Origin: JAAELZ01 sp965237485 | Lineage (GTDB): Bacteria; Pseudomonadota; Gammaproteobacteria; Arenicellales; Poriferihabitantaceae | Reading direction: 5' to 3' | Assembly: GCA_965237485.1 (NCBI GenBank) | Contig: CBDEFQ010000004.1 | Location: forward strand, 372,001-436,000 | DNA: 64,000 bases | Shown here: positions 62,828 to 64,000 of the stretch, in pieces | Position numbering within the stretch: the first letter of the stretch is position 1 | Layout of the letters: the number at the start of each line of letters is the position of its first letter | Notes under the pieces: model-generated | The model's database searches: none | Seen by the model: only the letters and a program-made list of their open reading frames with translations | Told to the model about the DNA's origin: nothing | Made by a program: the position numbers and the translations under genes

Positions 62828-63681
62828 TGATATCGTTTGATTAAGCTGAGCACCGCTTGCGCCGCTTGCTTGGGCTGCTCCATATGGACGTAGTGACCGC
62901 CTTCAATATCTACCCGAGTCAAATCTTGATAACTAGCGATTCTGTTCTGGGTAGATTTGAGCTTGTTTAAGATTCCGTCGCTCGCATAAATTAGCAAGCA
63001 TGCTTGCGAAATTTGTTCGATAAAAGCCAGTACTTGTGATTCGGTAAACGAAAATGGTGAAGCAAACTTCAGTCTTGGATCACTCATCAATTGTAATCCA
63101 GCCGAGGTTCGCTGCGTGGCATGCTGCATTATTAGTTTAGAATTTGCGTAATCCAGAGGGAAAGTGCTGGCTTTCATTCGCGCCTTAACACCGCTTTCTA
63201 GGTCATCAAATAGCCGTATTCGCTTAGGATCCCATTCACTATAGTCCTTGAGGGCTTGATGCATTTTAATGGGTGCATCCGCCGGTTCGCTGCTTAGGGG
63301 TCCAAGCAGGTCAATCATGCTTAACGACCGTATTCTCTCTGGCGCGCAAGCGGTGTAAATACAAGAAATGCCTGCACCCATCGAGTGACCGATAAGGTGG
63401 CATTGATTCCAGCCTAATGCGTCTAAGATTGCCGGGATGTATTGAACAAAATCGGCGAGATAACCAAAGTGACTGCCAGGGCGGTGTTCGCTAAAACCAT
63501 GACCGGGCAAGTCAACTGCGACAAAATCACACTCTTGCATATACGCCAGCATGGGAATAAAACTGGCTTGATTGTCTAACCATCCATGAATAGCGAGAAC
63601 TTTGTGGCGGCTATCTAATATCTGATTGCGCATTGCGCTCAATTGGCCTATTCTGGTGCAGAGTGTGAAAGTTTGTTGCAT
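62824..63681 (-). CDS. Alpha/beta hydrolase
   Basis: 285 residues. VLAIHGWLDNQASF is the oxyanion-region HGW motif, CHLIGHSMGAGIS holds the nucleophile Ser, and the catalytic His is in VDIEGGHYVHMEQP near the C-terminus. Similar in layout to esterases and to serine hydrolases of the MhpC/AB-hydrolase group. Substrate unknown. Converges with the UPF0104 gene. Confidence 0.9.
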   Translation of the reverse strand: MQQTFTLCTRIGQLSAMRNQILDSRHKVLAIHGWLDNQASFIPMLAYMQECDFVAVDLPGHGFSEHRPGSHFGYLADFVQYIPAILDALGWNQCHLIGHSMGAGISCIYTACAPERIRSLSMIDLLGPLSSEPADAPIKMHQALKDYSEWDPKRIRLFDDLESGVKARMKASTFPLDYANSKLIMQHATQRTSAGLQLMSDPRLKFASPFSFTESQVLAFIEQISQACLLIYASDGILNKLKSTQNRIASYQDLTRVDIEGGHYVHMEQPKQAAQAVLSLIKRYH

Positions 63682-63955
63682 TTTTGTTAGGCTTTATCGG
63701 CCTTGTTTATACATAAGAATTGTTGATGGTATGACTTGTGTTGATAATCCAAGTTTAGTGTAAAATGTCAAAACTAAATAGTGTCAACTCAAGTCTAAAA
63801 GCAAAAGGTGATTGGGTTAGCAGTTTAAATATTTTGTCTTTGCGATAAAATAAAGCCCAACCAAACGATAAAAAGTGCGTCCCTCTTAAGCTGCTTGAGT
63901 GATTAGGGATGATAGATTTTATTTGATCAGAAAGAAATGATTTGTGAGAAAAGAT

Positions 63956-64000
63956 ATGACTAACGACGATACCCCGAAATTAGAATCTGAAGTAATTGAT
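63956..64000 (+). CDS. Start of a gene cut by the window edge
   Basis: ATG at 63956 with an open frame of 15 codons to the window end (MTNDDTPKLESEVID), preceded by the purine-rich GAGAAAAG. Too short to identify. The 274 bp before it, shared with the divergent hydrolase, holds no other visible gene. Confidence 0.5.
   Translation, partial: MTNDDTPKLESEVID

Overview
The window looks like a chromosome segment of a heterotrophic, probably marine gammaproteobacterium. This rests on gene content: a BtuB-FCD/TonB corrinoid operon under a cobalamin riboswitch, NhaB, a BCCT betaine-type carrier, YjgR, a YbiI-like DksA/TraR protein, DUF547, a cyanophycin operon, and a secreted Calx-beta/thrombospondin-3 protein ending in the CFVIK..NG..CL style seen in such bacteria. 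Genus cannot be decided from sequence alone. No rRNA, tRNA or CRISPR array was found.

Layout. 1-13 kb is a stable backbone: a small CbiX-type chelatase, the convergent riboswitch-controlled operon btuB-btuF-btuC-btuD-tonB, DUF547, a GT2 glycosyltransferase, pirin, a PLP Ser/Thr dehydratase, a membrane GT-like protein and dinB. About 12.9-38.3 kb is an insertion-sequence graveyard: two IS5-like copies, three copies of an rve-type IS, two IS1380-family copies, IS21 remnants, an IS3 element, an IS256 element and a RAYT gene. Resident genes between them are intact (HisN/IMPase-like, yjgR, DUF2797) or broken (Calx-beta/TSP3 protein, EamA carrier, a membrane-protein tail). Two pieces of cargo stand out there.

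The first is a 647-residue protein (30634-32577). It joins a GT25 domain, a PLOD-type glycosyltransferase and an Fe(II)/2-oxoglutarate lysyl-hydroxylase-like domain, the three activities that build Glc-Gal-hydroxylysine on animal collagen. The second is a transposon (34140-38337) bounded by perfect 27-bp inverted repeats. Its IS1595-family transposase is followed, through 4-nt overlaps, by a DNA methyltransferase, a PmeII-like restriction endonuclease and a 52-residue protein: a restriction-modification operon as transposon cargo. The methyltransferase is now broken by two frameshifts and an IS.

38.3-48 kb holds a GntR regulator (frameshifted in an A-run), iadA-cphB-cphA for cyanophycin turnover and synthesis, a three-gene cluster (acyltransferase-like hydrolase, Rieske oxygenase, 2-hydroxyacid dehydrogenase), and a toxin-antitoxin-like pair. 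48.6-54.6 kb has a BCCT transporter, LysR, YbiI and two more IS. 54.7-64 kb is backbone again: Hsp20, ArsM, a 438-bp multi-hairpin palindromic element, NhaB, a HAD phosphatase, an overlapping trio asnB / hexapeptide transferase / UPF0104 membrane protein, a convergent alpha/beta hydrolase, and the first 15 codons of a last gene.
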